64,000 bases of DNA from contig NZ_BSTT01000001.1 in NCBI RefSeq assembly GCF_030269685.1, positions 186,001 through 250,000 of the forward strand, read 5' to 3'. The stretch's first letter is position 1. Each line of letters starts with the position of its first letter. Under the pieces are notes generated by a model. That model did no database searches, was not told the DNA's origin, and saw only the letters and a program-made list of their open reading frames with translations. This document shows, in pieces, positions 1 through 8,275 of this stretch. This DNA comes from Actinomycetospora sp. NBRC 106378 (GTDB taxonomy: Bacteria > Actinomycetota > Actinomycetes > Mycobacteriales > Pseudonocardiaceae). The position numbers were made by a program, and so were the translations under genes.

Positions 1-1153
1 TCGTCGTCCCGAGCCCGACGCCCATGAGCGCGAGCACCGGCAGCAGCGACACCGAGGGCAGGTACCGCTCGGGCAGGACGATCCCGACGAGGGCCGTGGG
101 CACCGTCGCGACGACCGCGGCGGCGGGGACGACGAGCTTGACGAAGGAGGCGAGGGCCTCGCGCAGGCGCAGGTCCCGGTCCCGGCCGTGGGCGACGCGC
201 AGCACCGGGAAGCTGACCAGGGCCGTGCCGACGGCGACGTAGACCGGCGCCTTGGCCAGCGTGGAGACCGCCTGGTAGCCGGCGGCGGCCGTGGCGTCGG
301 TGACGACCAGGGCGACGACCACGGCGTCCGCGGCGGCGAGGGCGGAGAGCACGGCCTGGGTGGCGGCGACGCCACCGGTCTCGGCCCAGCGGGCCCGGTC
401 GCGCAGGGCGCCCAGGACGGTGGGGACCGACAGCCCGCGGAACGGGCCGGTCGCGGGGGTGAGCGAGACGGCGAGCACGGCCAGCGCACCGACGGCGAAG
501 CCGCCGACCGCACCCCAGGCGCCGGCGCCCACGACCACGGCGACGACGCTCGCGACCAGCCGCACGGCGACCTCGCCGACGGTCAGGGCCGCGTACCGGA
601 CGAAGCGGGACTCGCCCTGCAGGTGGCCCCACACCGGGGCGATCGCGAACAGCGCGAGCCCGGAGACCGCGGCCGCCAGGGCGGTGGGGATGTCGGAGAC
701 GGGCCCGACGACGAGCGCGAGGACGACGGCCGCGACGAACCCGACGAGCACCGACACCCCGACGGCGAAGGCCGTGGCGGCCCGACGCTCGGGCGCGTGC
801 GCCGGGTGGGCCCGCACCACGTGGGCGAGCGGGAACGGGATGAGCGCCGCCGAGGCGACGCCGGCGGTGCCGACCACGGCGACGGCCGCGGCGAACGCGG
901 TGTAGGCGGGCGCGTCGAGCAGGTGTGCCATCACCAGGGTGACCGCGTAGCTCAGCAGCCCGACCATCCCGCCGGACGCGGACAGCAGGGTGGCGGTGCC
1001 GCCGGTGGCGCGGTCGTCGGCGTGCTCCCCCTCCGGTGGCAGGAGAGCGTCGTCGCTGTCACCGGACGCCGGCAACGACGCCTTCCTGTCGGCGAGGGTG
1101 TCCGTGACGACCGGACCACCGACCACGGAGCTCCCCCCGACCGGCGCGCTCAT
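1..1153 (-). CDS. Polysaccharide flippase-like membrane protein, 3' end outside window
   Basis: The frame is open from an ATG at 1153 to the window edge, giving about 384 residues without a stop. After a polar N-terminal stretch of about 50 residues come many hydrophobic segments, starting with LLSYAVTLVMAHLLDAPAY, in the pattern of MATE/MVF-type oligosaccharide flippases that move lipid-linked glycans across the membrane. The neighbours are glycosyltransferases, which supports a role in glycan export. The upstream glycosyltransferase gene (1150-2718) ends in ATGA over this start, so the two are probably translationally coupled. Odd point: the N-terminal extension (about residues 20-40) is encoded by a palindromic repeat that also occurs in intergenic DNA elsewhere in the window. 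The C-terminus cannot be seen. The family call is from hydrophobic layout and context. Confidence 0.7.
   Translation of the reverse strand, partial: MSAPVGGSSVVGGPVVTDTLADRKASLPASGDSDDALLPPEGEHADDRATGGTATLLSASGGMVGLLSYAVTLVMAHLLDAPAYTAFAAAVAVVGTAGVASAALIPFPLAHVVRAHPAHAPERRAATAFAVGVSVLVGFVAAVVLALVVGPVSDIPTALAAAVSGLALFAIAPVWGHLQGESRFVRYAALTVGEVAVRLVASVVAVVVGAGAWGAVGGFAVGALAVLAVSLTPATGPFRGLSVPTVLGALRDRARWAETGGVAATQAVLSALAAADAVVVALVVTDATAAAGYQAVSTLAKAPVYVAVGTALVSFPVLRVAHGRDRDLRLREALASFVKLVVPAAAVVATVPTALVGIVLPERYLPSVSLLPVLALMGVGLGTT
1036..1090. repeat. Palindromic copy of a dispersed repeat, inside the flippase gene
   Basis: Two arms (1038-1057 and 1071-1090) form an imperfect inverted repeat. 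The left arm resembles the element found at 9979-10011 and, inverted, at 11184-11216; shared core is GGCAGGA.AGCGTCGT.GCTGTCA. Here it is read through in frame and supplies part of the N-terminus of the flippase. Confidence 0.7.
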
Positions 1154-2718
1154 CGCCGCGGGACGACGTCCGAGGACCGGGTCTCCCCGCGGGCGATCCC
1201 GACGATGGCCGGGCCGCCGAGGAGCTCCGGCCGGCTGGCGAGCCGGACGTAGGGCTCCTGCGCGCCGAGCCGCCCGATCACGCCGAGCGCGTCGACCTCG
1301 TCGCAGCCGCGCAGCAGGGCGAGGACCCGGTTGCGGCCGAGGCAGATCGACACCTCGTCGGTCAGGCGCAGGGCCGCGGCGGCCTCCGCCGGGTCCGGGT
1401 GGCTGAAGCGGGCCAGCACCGTCATGTCCGAGCGCGCCCGACGCCGGGTCGCGGCGCGGTGCAGCGCGGACCGGTCGGCCGGGGAGAGGGCGGCCTCGGT
1501 CGCGGGGCGGCGGAACGCGCGCATCTCGGAGAGCACCGAGCCCGCGAGCAGCTCGGCCGAGCGCTCCCAGGAGAAGCAGCCGGCCCAGGTGCGGCACGCG
1601 TCGGCGACCTCGTCGGCGCGGGCGGGGTCGGCCAGTTCGGCCATGGTGCGGGGCAGGACCGCCGCGAAGTCGTCGATGCCGTCGACGAGCCACCCGGTGA
1701 CGCCGTCGAGGACGGAGTCGCGGATGCCCGTCGTCCGGATGGCGAGGCACGGCACGCCGGCGGCGGCGCCCTCGAGCACGACCAGGCCCCAGCCCTCGCC
1801 GTCCGAGGTGGACGTGGTCATCCACGCCGACTCCATGAGCGCGTCGCGCTCGGCGTCGGGGAGGCGGCCGTGGAAGCGCACGACCCGGCCGAGACCGAGC
1901 TCGACGGCCATCCGACGCAGTGTGGTCAGCTCGGGGCCGTCGCCGATGATCTCGACCTGCAGGTCGGGCACGTCGGGCAGGGCGGCCGACACCGCGTGCA
2001 GCAGCAGGTCCACGCGCTTGTGCGGGACCAGCCGGCTGGTCAGGACGATGGTCGGCTTCTCCGCGCGGCGCCGGGTCCCCGAGGTGATCGTGGTGTTCAT
2101 GCCGTTGGGGACGACGTCGATGGGCCCGTCGAACTTCAGGCGCCGCCGCAGCTCCTGGCGGGTGGACGCCGAGACCGCGACGGTCCGCCTGCCCGCGTAG
2201 ACCCTCCGGGCGACGCGCCCCTCGAGGAGCCGCCCGACGAGGGCCCCACCGGGGCCGAACCGCGTCGAGAACTGGTCCTGGTGGACGTGGTGGACCAGCT
2301 GGACGATCGGGACCGTGTTCCGGGTGAACAGCGGCGAGAAGAACGGGATGCCGTTCTGGCAGTCCACCACCGCGTCGAAGCGCTGACGCAGGCTCCCGCG
2401 CAGCAGCCGGATCGCGGTCCGGGCGTAGACCCCCATCGTGGCGCCGGCACGCAGGATCTCGATGCCGTCGATCTCGTCGCGGGCGCTCTGCCCGGCGTCC
2501 CGGGCGGTCAGCCAGGTGACGTGCACGCCGGCCTCGACCCAGCGCTTCGAGATCTGGTGGGCGTACGCCTCCGCGCCGCCGGCCTGCGAGTGCCGGACGT
2601 CGCGCCAGTTGAGGACGAGCACGCGGCAGCCGGCGAGCTGCGCGGTCGCACGCCCGAGGACCGGGACCAGCCGCACCGGCGGCAGGGTCTCCCCGGGGGT
2701 GGGCAGGGTGGTGGTCAC
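1150..2718 (-). CDS. GT4-family glycosyltransferase with extra C-terminal domain
   Basis: A 522-residue GT-B glycosyltransferase that probably adds a sugar to a lipid-linked glycan at the inner membrane face. The N-terminal Rossmann domain has the GGAEAYAHQISKRW helix (about residues 45-60), typical of GT4. The C-terminal domain starts near residue 220 (TIVLTSRLVPHKRVDLLLHA) and has the E-x7-E type donor-binding segment (SDGEGWGLVVLEGAAAGVP, near 320). Family members are usually 370-420 residues; roughly 100 further residues after position 420 have no domain I recognise. It overlaps the flippase gene by 4 bases. Donor and acceptor cannot be told from sequence. Confidence 0.88.
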   Translation of the reverse strand: MTTTLPTPGETLPPVRLVPVLGRATAQLAGCRVLVLNWRDVRHSQAGGAEAYAHQISKRWVEAGVHVTWLTARDAGQSARDEIDGIEILRAGATMGVYARTAIRLLRGSLRQRFDAVVDCQNGIPFFSPLFTRNTVPIVQLVHHVHQDQFSTRFGPGGALVGRLLEGRVARRVYAGRRTVAVSASTRQELRRRLKFDGPIDVVPNGMNTTITSGTRRRAEKPTIVLTSRLVPHKRVDLLLHAVSAALPDVPDLQVEIIGDGPELTTLRRMAVELGLGRVVRFHGRLPDAERDALMESAWMTTSTSDGEGWGLVVLEGAAAGVPCLAIRTTGIRDSVLDGVTGWLVDGIDDFAAVLPRTMAELADPARADEVADACRTWAGCFSWERSAELLAGSVLSEMRAFRRPATEAALSPADRSALHRAATRRRARSDMTVLARFSHPDPAEAAAALRLTDEVSICLGRNRVLALLRGCDEVDALGVIGRLGAQEPYVRLASRPELLGGPAIVGIARGETRSSDVVPRR

Positions 2719-2743
2719 GGTGCGCTCCCGAAAGCGGTCGTGG

Positions 2744-3751
2744 TCAGGGCGTGGTCAGGGCGGACGGACGACGTCCGGGGAGGGCGGGGGCGGCGGTGCC
2801 GCGGTTCAGCTGGCGGTGCAGCTTCGCCACCGCGCCGAAGGCGGCCACGCCGTCGCGCACCGGGCGCAGCGTCGAGCCGGCGGTGTCGGTCCAGGTGACG
2901 GGGACCTCGGCGATGCGCCCGCCGTCGTCGCGCACGTGGCGCAGGAGCTCGATGTCGAAGGCGAAGCCGGTGGAGCGGCACTTCCACAGCGCGCTCTGCA
3001 CGGCCTCGCGGTCGAAGAACTTGAAGCCGCACTGGGTGTCGTGGATGCCCGGCACCAGGGGCCGGGACAGCATGCGGAAGGCGGTGCCGCCGAGCCGCCG
3101 ACCCAGCGGCTGCTTCCCGGCGATCGACGCGCCGGGGGCGTGCCGCGACGCGATGGCGGCCGCCGCGCCGTCCTCGAGGGCGGCCATGACGGGCAGGAAG
3201 GTCTCGAGCGGGGTGGAGAGGTCGGCGTCGGTGAACCCCACGACGCGTGACTTGCTGGTCCGCAGGCCGCGGATCACCGCGGCGCCCTTGCCGGCCTGCG
3301 AGCACCCGATGGCGACCGCCTCGACGCACCACCCGGTGGCGACGTTGCACGCCCGCCCGGTCACGTTGAGCACGCCCGCCGCGGTGTCGTCGACGCTGCC
3401 GTTGTCGACGACGACGATGCGGGAGGTCCAGGGCTGCTCGGAGAGGAAGGCGACCATCGCGGCGAGGGTCGCGGGGAGGCGCCCGGACTCGTTGTAGGCC
3501 GGGATCACCACCTCGAGGTCCACGGGCGCACGGGTGTCGGTGTCCTCCGGCTCGGGCGGGCGCTCGGCGAGCTCGTGGGTCGCGCGGGAGACCTCGCGGG
3601 CGACCGCGGCGACGACCTCGTCGTCCACCACGTCCACCAGCTCGGTGCTGCGCGCCGCCACCAGGAGATCGTTCGGCCGGTGCTCCTCGACCCCGCGGAG
3701 AGCGGGGTGCGGGGCCAGCGCGTCCTCCAGACCGTCCATCACGTTCTGCAC
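2744..3751 (-). CDS. GT2-family glycosyltransferase, dolichyl/polyprenyl-phosphate glucosyltransferase type
   Basis: A 335-residue GT-A enzyme. The nucleotide-binding start VVIPAYNE lies at residues 81-88, after an unusual polar N-terminal leader of about 75 residues. GKGAAVIRGL precedes the metal-binding DADLS (175-179), and DTQCGFKFF (238-246) is typical of the Alg5-like branch that transfers glucose or another hexose from UDP-sugar to polyprenyl phosphate. There is no C-terminal membrane domain. It lies 25 bases upstream of the GT4 gene at 1150-2718. The GTG start at 3751 lacks a good ribosome site; a stronger site (GAAGGAG, about 3789-3795) precedes an ATG at 3782 in a different frame, so the true start is uncertain. 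Confidence 0.85.
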   Translation of the reverse strand: MQNVMDGLEDALAPHPALRGVEEHRPNDLLVAARSTELVDVVDDEVVAAVAREVSRATHELAERPPEPEDTDTRAPVDLEVVIPAYNESGRLPATLAAMVAFLSEQPWTSRIVVVDNGSVDDTAAGVLNVTGRACNVATGWCVEAVAIGCSQAGKGAAVIRGLRTSKSRVVGFTDADLSTPLETFLPVMAALEDGAAAAIASRHAPGASIAGKQPLGRRLGGTAFRMLSRPLVPGIHDTQCGFKFFDREAVQSALWKCRSTGFAFDIELLRHVRDDGGRIAEVPVTWTDTAGSTLRPVRDGVAAFGAVAKLHRQLNRGTAAPALPGRRPSALTTP

Positions 3752-4114
3752 GATGTAAGCATCGACCGTTCAGCCCAATCATTAACTCCTTCGTCTCGCA
3801 GCCATTTGCTGCGTATGGGAGGAATTGCGCTGGTCGGAGGACATGCGACCACCACATCGAGCCCTGGGAAACGCTCGCGACTTTCACACCGTCGAGTGAC
3901 GTGATCATCGGCGTGTCGACCCGCGTGTGTCGGATGGCGGCGCGCTCGGCCGGACGGGGTAGCGGGCACCCGCGTAGGACGCCCGCGCGCAGCCGCCTCC
4001 TACACTCCCCCCTCGGAGGGTCCGGCGCGAGGACCCCGTCGTGACGGCGCGCGGAGGCCGTCCGGCTCCGAAGGCCCCCGGCGAGGCTCCGGTGGGCCGC
4101 GAGCAGGAGGCCCC
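3752..4114. other. Divergent intergenic region, 363 bases
   Basis: It separates the minus-strand glycosyltransferase from the plus-strand cassette at 4115. The part from about 3755 to 3900 is clearly less GC-rich than its surroundings, as expected of promoter DNA. TACACT at 4001-4006 fits an actinobacterial -10 hexamer for the plus-strand genes, but no matching -35 is clear. GCAGGAGG just before the ATG at 4115 is a good ribosome site. No convincing small gene was seen. Confidence 0.5.
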
Positions 4115-5023
4115 ATGAGCCGGTCGGCGCCGCCCCCGCCGCGTCACGTGGGTCCCCCGTCCGGTCCCCACGGCGGCCCCGCCGGCGGTCGTGGCCCCGA
4201 GCCGGGCACCCCCGCCGCGGGCACCCCGGTGACCGGCGCCCCCGCCCCGCGCCCACCCGACGGACCGCCGCGCCCGGCCGCCCCGACCGGCCTTGCCCCC
4301 GCTCCCGCGCCGGGCCCCCGCATCCCCCCGCCCGACGGCTCGACGGGTCTGCCGACCTACACGCTGGCCAACCGGCTCGCCGACTGGCGCCGGGCCCGCG
4401 CGGACGGCCGGGCCGGGCTGCCGAGCGGGTCGTCCGGGACGCCGACGCTCGAGGAGCTCGCCCAGGACTTCCTGGCCCGGAGCCACCGGGAGCGGCTGCG
4501 GCTCGACGTCGAGCTCGCCCCGCTGCTCGAGAGCGTGGCCACGCTCGGGGTGCGGATCGCCGAGACCGAGCACGCGTGGCGCCGGGCCGAGGAGCGGGTC
4601 GCGTCGTGGCCGGTCCTGCTCGACCGCGACCAGCTCGACCTGCGCCGCGGCGGCGAGTCGCTCACCGCCGACGACGTGGTGCGGGCGCGCCGGGCCCGGG
4701 AGTACGAGGCGCTGCGCCGGCCGATGGTCGACGAGATCACGCGGCTGCAGCGGACCGGCGCGGCCGCCCGCGAGGAGCTCGCGCGGGTGCACGCGGCGAT
4801 CCGGGCCCGCGAGATCGTCGGCGCCACCCGGGTCCGCCGCCTGCACGCGCAGGCGATGGCCCGCATCTCGGCCTACGAGCGCCACCTCGTGCGCCACCAC
4901 CCGCGCGGCGACGCCATCGGTCCCTGGCTCGTGGCCCAGCACCCCCGCATCCCCGGCTGGGTGTTCGAGGCCGAGGCCGGAGCCGCCGCCACCCCGTCCG
5001 ACCGCCCGTCCGAGGAGTCCTGA
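4115..5023 (+). CDS. Unknown protein: proline-rich N-terminus, helical C-terminus
   Basis: Not recognised. The first 80 or so of 302 residues are Pro/Gly/Ala-rich and probably disordered. From about residue 85 (LPTYTLANRLADWRRARADG) the chain is Arg/Glu/Leu-rich and likely helical, with coiled-coil-like stretches up to about 280. There is no signal peptide or membrane segment, so it should be cytoplasmic. It is first in a tightly coupled cassette of four genes (stop TGA at 5021-5023 shares its A with the next ATG) that ends in an OmpA-domain lipoprotein, so it may be a cytoplasmic part of an envelope-spanning assembly. That role is inference from context only. Confidence 0.75.
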   Translation: MSRSAPPPPRHVGPPSGPHGGPAGGRGPEPGTPAAGTPVTGAPAPRPPDGPPRPAAPTGLAPAPAPGPRIPPPDGSTGLPTYTLANRLADWRRARADGRAGLPSGSSGTPTLEELAQDFLARSHRERLRLDVELAPLLESVATLGVRIAETEHAWRRAEERVASWPVLLDRDQLDLRRGGESLTADDVVRARRAREYEALRRPMVDEITRLQRTGAAAREELARVHAAIRAREIVGATRVRRLHAQAMARISAYERHLVRHHPRGDAIGPWLVAQHPRIPGWVFEAEAGAAATPSDRPSEES

Positions 5024-5748
5024 TGTTCCAGTGGTTGCGTCGGCGCCGGCCGGACCCCGCGACGCCGGCGCCGGACCGGACCCCGACGCACCGGGTCACC
5101 GGCGCCCCGGACACCCCGGCTCGCCCGGGCCTGCGCGCCCCCGGCACGCCCGAGGAGAAGCGGTTCTCGCAGGTCTACGCCGAGGACCGGGTCGGGCCGA
5201 TGCCCTACCCGAACCAGGCCTCCCCCGACGTCGCCGCCGCGCGCGGCCGCGTCCGCGCCCTGGTCAACGACCTGTTGCCGAACGCCGTCGACGAGGGCAC
5301 CGGCGCCGCCCTCGACCCGCTGATCGCGTCCTGGGCGTCGGGCTGGCTCGCCCGCATCGACTCCGAGCACGCCGACCACCACGCCGTGATCGACCGGCTG
5401 GTCGGCGGCGCCCGCCAGCAGCTCGCCGACGCCGAGGCCACCCACGAGCGGGACCGGCGCGCCCTGGAGATCGCCCGCAGCGACTACGCCGACGCCCGCG
5501 ACCGGCTCATGGAGACCCCGCGCGGTCCCGCCGTCCGCCCCGGCGTGGCCGAGGACGACGACACGGTGGCCGACGACCCACGCCGCACCGCCTCCCGCGG
5601 GCCCCGCGCGGCGCGCCAGGCCCTCGCTGTCCGGCGGCCCGGCGTGCCGGACGACGAGCCGCTGACGAGTCCGTTGCGGGTGCGGACCGCGTCCCGTCCC
5701 ACCGGCCCGGCCGTCGAGGACGCCGCCACCGAGCAGGAGACCCGATGA
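5023..5748 (+). CDS. Unknown cytoplasmic protein, cassette gene 2
   Basis: A 241-residue protein I do not recognise. The start is the ATG that overlaps the previous stop by one base. After an Arg-rich, Pro-rich N-terminus, residues 35-60 hold KRFSQVYAEDRVGPMPYPNQ. The middle (about 60-165) is helical, with a possible short coiled coil near LADAEATHERDRRALEIARS. The last 70 residues are charged and probably disordered. There is no signal or membrane segment. It ends in ATGA over the start of the membrane protein gene, so the two are likely made together. Third-position GC is very high throughout, supporting coding. Confidence 0.72.
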   Translation: MFQWLRRRRPDPATPAPDRTPTHRVTGAPDTPARPGLRAPGTPEEKRFSQVYAEDRVGPMPYPNQASPDVAAARGRVRALVNDLLPNAVDEGTGAALDPLIASWASGWLARIDSEHADHHAVIDRLVGGARQQLADAEATHERDRRALEIARSDYADARDRLMETPRGPAVRPGVAEDDDTVADDPRRTASRGPRAARQALAVRRPGVPDDEPLTSPLRVRTASRPTGPAVEDAATEQETR

Positions 5749-6800
5749 GCACGACCCCGTCGTCCCGCCTCCCGTGGCGCCGCGGCCCGCGGCCCGGCAC
5801 CGTCGGCTCGTACCGCGACTCGACGATGCTGATCAACCGGTCGCGGGAGGACTACCTCGCGCTCGGCATCATCGTGCTCGCGATCGGCGGTGACATCGCC
5901 GCCTTCTACGTCGTGCTCGCCCGGGTGTTCCGCGGGTCGACGTTCCTCATCGTCATCGGCACCGTCGGGTTCGCGGCCGCCTCGGTCGGGCTCGCCCACC
6001 TCGTCGGCCAGGGCCTCGCCCGGCGCCGGTGCGGCGACCCGCGCGCCTCGGTGCTCCTCACCGTCGCCGCCTTCGTCGTCTGGCTCGTGCTCGGCATCGC
6101 GTCGTTCGTGACCCGGCTCCTGACGCCGTCGTCGACCTCCTCGAACCCGTTCGGCTCGTCGTCGGGATCGGGCTTCGGCTCCGGCGGCGGGTTCGGCTCC
6201 GGCGGGGGCTTCGGGTCGGGCGGCGGCTTCGGTTCCGGGGGCGGGTTCGGGTCGAGCTCGTCGTCCGCGCTCGACGCCTCGGCCGTGCTGCCGGCGATGC
6301 TCTTCGGCGCGCTCTTCCTCGCCAGCGGGGTCGCGGCGATGGTCGCGACCTTCGTGTCGTTCAACCCGGTGGCCGGTGCGCTGCGCCGGGCCGAGCGCCG
6401 TCTCGAGGAGGCCACGGCCGCGGAGCGGGCGAGCCGCGCGGAGCTGGAGCGCTCCCGGGAGGCCCTGCGCCAGCAGCAGAACGAGCGTGACCGCGAGGAG
6501 CAGCGCTGGGTCGCCGCCCGCCAGCAGGTGGCCGCGGAGATGCTGGAGCTGCAGAACTACGCCCGCAACCTCATGGCCTCGAAGATGCAGAACCCGTCGG
6601 TGACCGACGGCCTCACCAACTCCGCGCCCTACCCGTTGTTCACACCGGCGCGCGCGATCGAGCCCGGCCGCGAGGCCCGGCCGCCGGTCCGTCAGGATCC
6701 GCCCGCGCACCGCGCGCCGGCACCCGCCGTCGTGAACGGCCGGCGGCACGGCACCAACGGCCACCACCGCGCCTCCACCCCGAACGGAGACTCTTCGTGA
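5745..6800 (+). CDS. Four-TM membrane protein with glycine-rich loop and coiled coil
   Basis: A 351-residue integral membrane protein of unknown function. Hydrophobic segments lie near residues 35-57 (ALGIIVLAIGGDIAAFYVVL), 65-88, 100-122 and 182-205. Between the third and fourth, residues about 130-175 are a Ser/Gly/Phe tract built of FGSGGG-type units. After the last membrane segment comes a strongly charged coiled coil (about 215-270, LRRAERRLEEATAAERASRA), then a polar tail. The layout, helices followed by a long cytoplasmic coiled coil beside an OmpA-domain partner, recalls MotA/MotB- or ZorA/ZorB-like pairs in outline, but no MotA motif is visible. It overlaps both neighbours by 4 bases. 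Confidence 0.75.
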   Translation: MSTTPSSRLPWRRGPRPGTVGSYRDSTMLINRSREDYLALGIIVLAIGGDIAAFYVVLARVFRGSTFLIVIGTVGFAAASVGLAHLVGQGLARRRCGDPRASVLLTVAAFVVWLVLGIASFVTRLLTPSSTSSNPFGSSSGSGFGSGGGFGSGGGFGSGGGFGSGGGFGSSSSSALDASAVLPAMLFGALFLASGVAAMVATFVSFNPVAGALRRAERRLEEATAAERASRAELERSREALRQQQNERDREEQRWVAARQQVAAEMLELQNYARNLMASKMQNPSVTDGLTNSAPYPLFTPARAIEPGREARPPVRQDPPAHRAPAPAVVNGRRHGTNGHHRASTPNGDSS

Positions 6801-8011
6801 CCCTGCGGCGTCTGTCCGCACTCGCCACGATCGCCACGGTCGCCGCACTCGCGCTCGGCGCGTGCTCCTCGGACGACTCCTCGGGCGGCTTCGGCAGCAG
6901 CGGCGGCGGGGGTGCCCCGCTGTCGTGCCCGGTGCCGGTCGGGCCGATGGCCATCGCGATCGGCGGGCGCGCCAACGAGCCGGAGCCCTCCCTGCCGGGC
7001 CCGGTGCAGCAGGCGGCGATCTCCGTCGTCGCGGGGGCCTCGGACCAGAAGGTGCAGCCGAAGTTCACCGTCGTGAACGTCGACGGCCGGCCCAGCGTGG
7101 CCGGGAGCGACACCTACCGCACCGACGCGGGCAACGCGATCGCCGCCCAGGACGACCAGAACGCCTTCCTCTCCGGCCTCGGCAACGCCATCCCGACGCT
7201 GCGGGCGCAGACCCCGGAGGCCGACACGCTCGGCGCCCTGACCCTGGCCGGGCGCTCGGTGCAGGGCACACGGCCCGGCACGGTCGTGCTCGTCGACTCC
7301 GGGCTCTCCACCGTCGCCCCGCTCGACTTCCGCACCCAGGGGCTGCTCGACGCGCCGGTCGCCGACGTCGTCTCCTCGTTGCGCGACGCGAAGGCCCTGC
7401 CCGCCCTGAACGGGGCCACGGTGATCCTGGCCGGGATCGGGGACGTCGCGGCGCCCCAGGGGCCGCTGGACACCTCGCAGCGCGCCTCGCTGGTGGCGCT
7501 GTGGAAGGGCATCGTCGAGGCCGGCGGCGCGTCCTGCGTCGCGGTCGTCGACGAGCCCCGGTCGGGGGACGCCCCGTCGGACGTCCCGCCGGTCTCCGTG
7601 GTCGACCTGCCGCCGCCGCCCACCATCACCCCGGGCAAGGCCACCGCCCTTCCCGACGACGGGTCGGTGGGCTTCCGGCCGGACACCGCCGACTTCCGCG
7701 ACGAGAACGCCGCACGGGGCGTGCTCGCCCCGTTCGCGGACTTCCTCAAGCAGTCGCCCACCCGCAGCATCGCGCTCACCGGCACCACGGCCCGGGCCGG
7801 TACCCCCGCGTCCCAGGTGGATCTGTCCACGCGCCGCGCCGAGGCGGTGAAGGGGCTGCTCGTCTCGCTGGGCGCCTCGGCGGACCAGATCACGACCCGA
7901 GGTGTGGGCAGCCAGTTCCCGGGCTACGTCAACGACGTCGGCCCCGGCGGCAAGCAGCTGCCCGGTCCCGCGTCGACGAACCGGAAGGTCATCGTCGAAC
8001 CGTCGGCGTGA
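6797..8011 (+). CDS. Lipoprotein with C-terminal OmpA-like peptidoglycan-binding domain
   Basis: A 404-residue exported lipoprotein. The GTG start overlaps the previous stop (GTGA). The signal peptide runs to a lipobox, ALALGAC, with the lipidated Cys near residue 22, then a Ser/Gly linker. Residues 45-275 form a domain of unknown identity with alternating strands and helices. The C-terminal 110 residues resemble the OmpA/MotB fold: VGFRPDTADFRDENAARGVL, then LSTRRAEAVKGLLVSLGASA and ITTRGVGSQFPGY, ending in NRKVIVEPSA. Such domains bind peptidoglycan. As last gene of the coupled cassette it probably forms the extracytoplasmic part of a complex with the coiled-coil membrane protein. Confidence 0.85.
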   Translation: MTLRRLSALATIATVAALALGACSSDDSSGGFGSSGGGGAPLSCPVPVGPMAIAIGGRANEPEPSLPGPVQQAAISVVAGASDQKVQPKFTVVNVDGRPSVAGSDTYRTDAGNAIAAQDDQNAFLSGLGNAIPTLRAQTPEADTLGALTLAGRSVQGTRPGTVVLVDSGLSTVAPLDFRTQGLLDAPVADVVSSLRDAKALPALNGATVILAGIGDVAAPQGPLDTSQRASLVALWKGIVEAGGASCVAVVDEPRSGDAPSDVPPVSVVDLPPPPTITPGKATALPDDGSVGFRPDTADFRDENAARGVLAPFADFLKQSPTRSIALTGTTARAGTPASQVDLSTRRAEAVKGLLVSLGASADQITTRGVGSQFPGYVNDVGPGGKQLPGPASTNRKVIVEPSA

Positions 8012-8262
8012 AGCACGTCAGCTTCCCGATCGACCTGCTCGGCTAACGTGACCGGTATCTCTTCACGCCCTGGCAACCTGACCGTTGCACGGCGGACGGC
8101 CCGTCCCAACAGGGCTGATCGGCCCAGCGGCGGGCATTCCTGACCGGTTCACTTGATCGCTTCCGACACGGAGCGTGGTCGCCGACTGTGTCCATCGTGG
8201 TCGAACCGCTCTAGCGTCTCCTCTCCGGAAGCCCCGTTGGAAGCGAGCCGAGCACGACGTCC

Positions 8263-8268
8263 GGAGGA
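8263..8268 (+). promoter_or_regulatory. Ribosome binding site fixing the start at 8276
   Basis: GGAGGA sits 7 bases before the ATG at 8276. The same frame is open upstream to 8153, but that part has poor codon usage and no ribosome site, so the shorter start is preferred. In the leader (8012-8262), TAGCGT near 8212 is a possible -10 hexamer; this is weak. Confidence 0.7.
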
Positions 8269-8275
8269 CCACCAC

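Noticed and set aside
3739..3782. ATG at 3782 with an excellent ribosome site as the start of the GT2 gene
   Set aside because: It is in a different frame from the glycosyltransferase, and the frame it opens has shadow-like composition. The GTG at 3751 is kept, with doubt noted.
4115..8011. Zorya-type defence system
   Set aside because: There is no MotA-like ZorA, no helicase and no nuclease gene; only the OmpA-type domain is shared.
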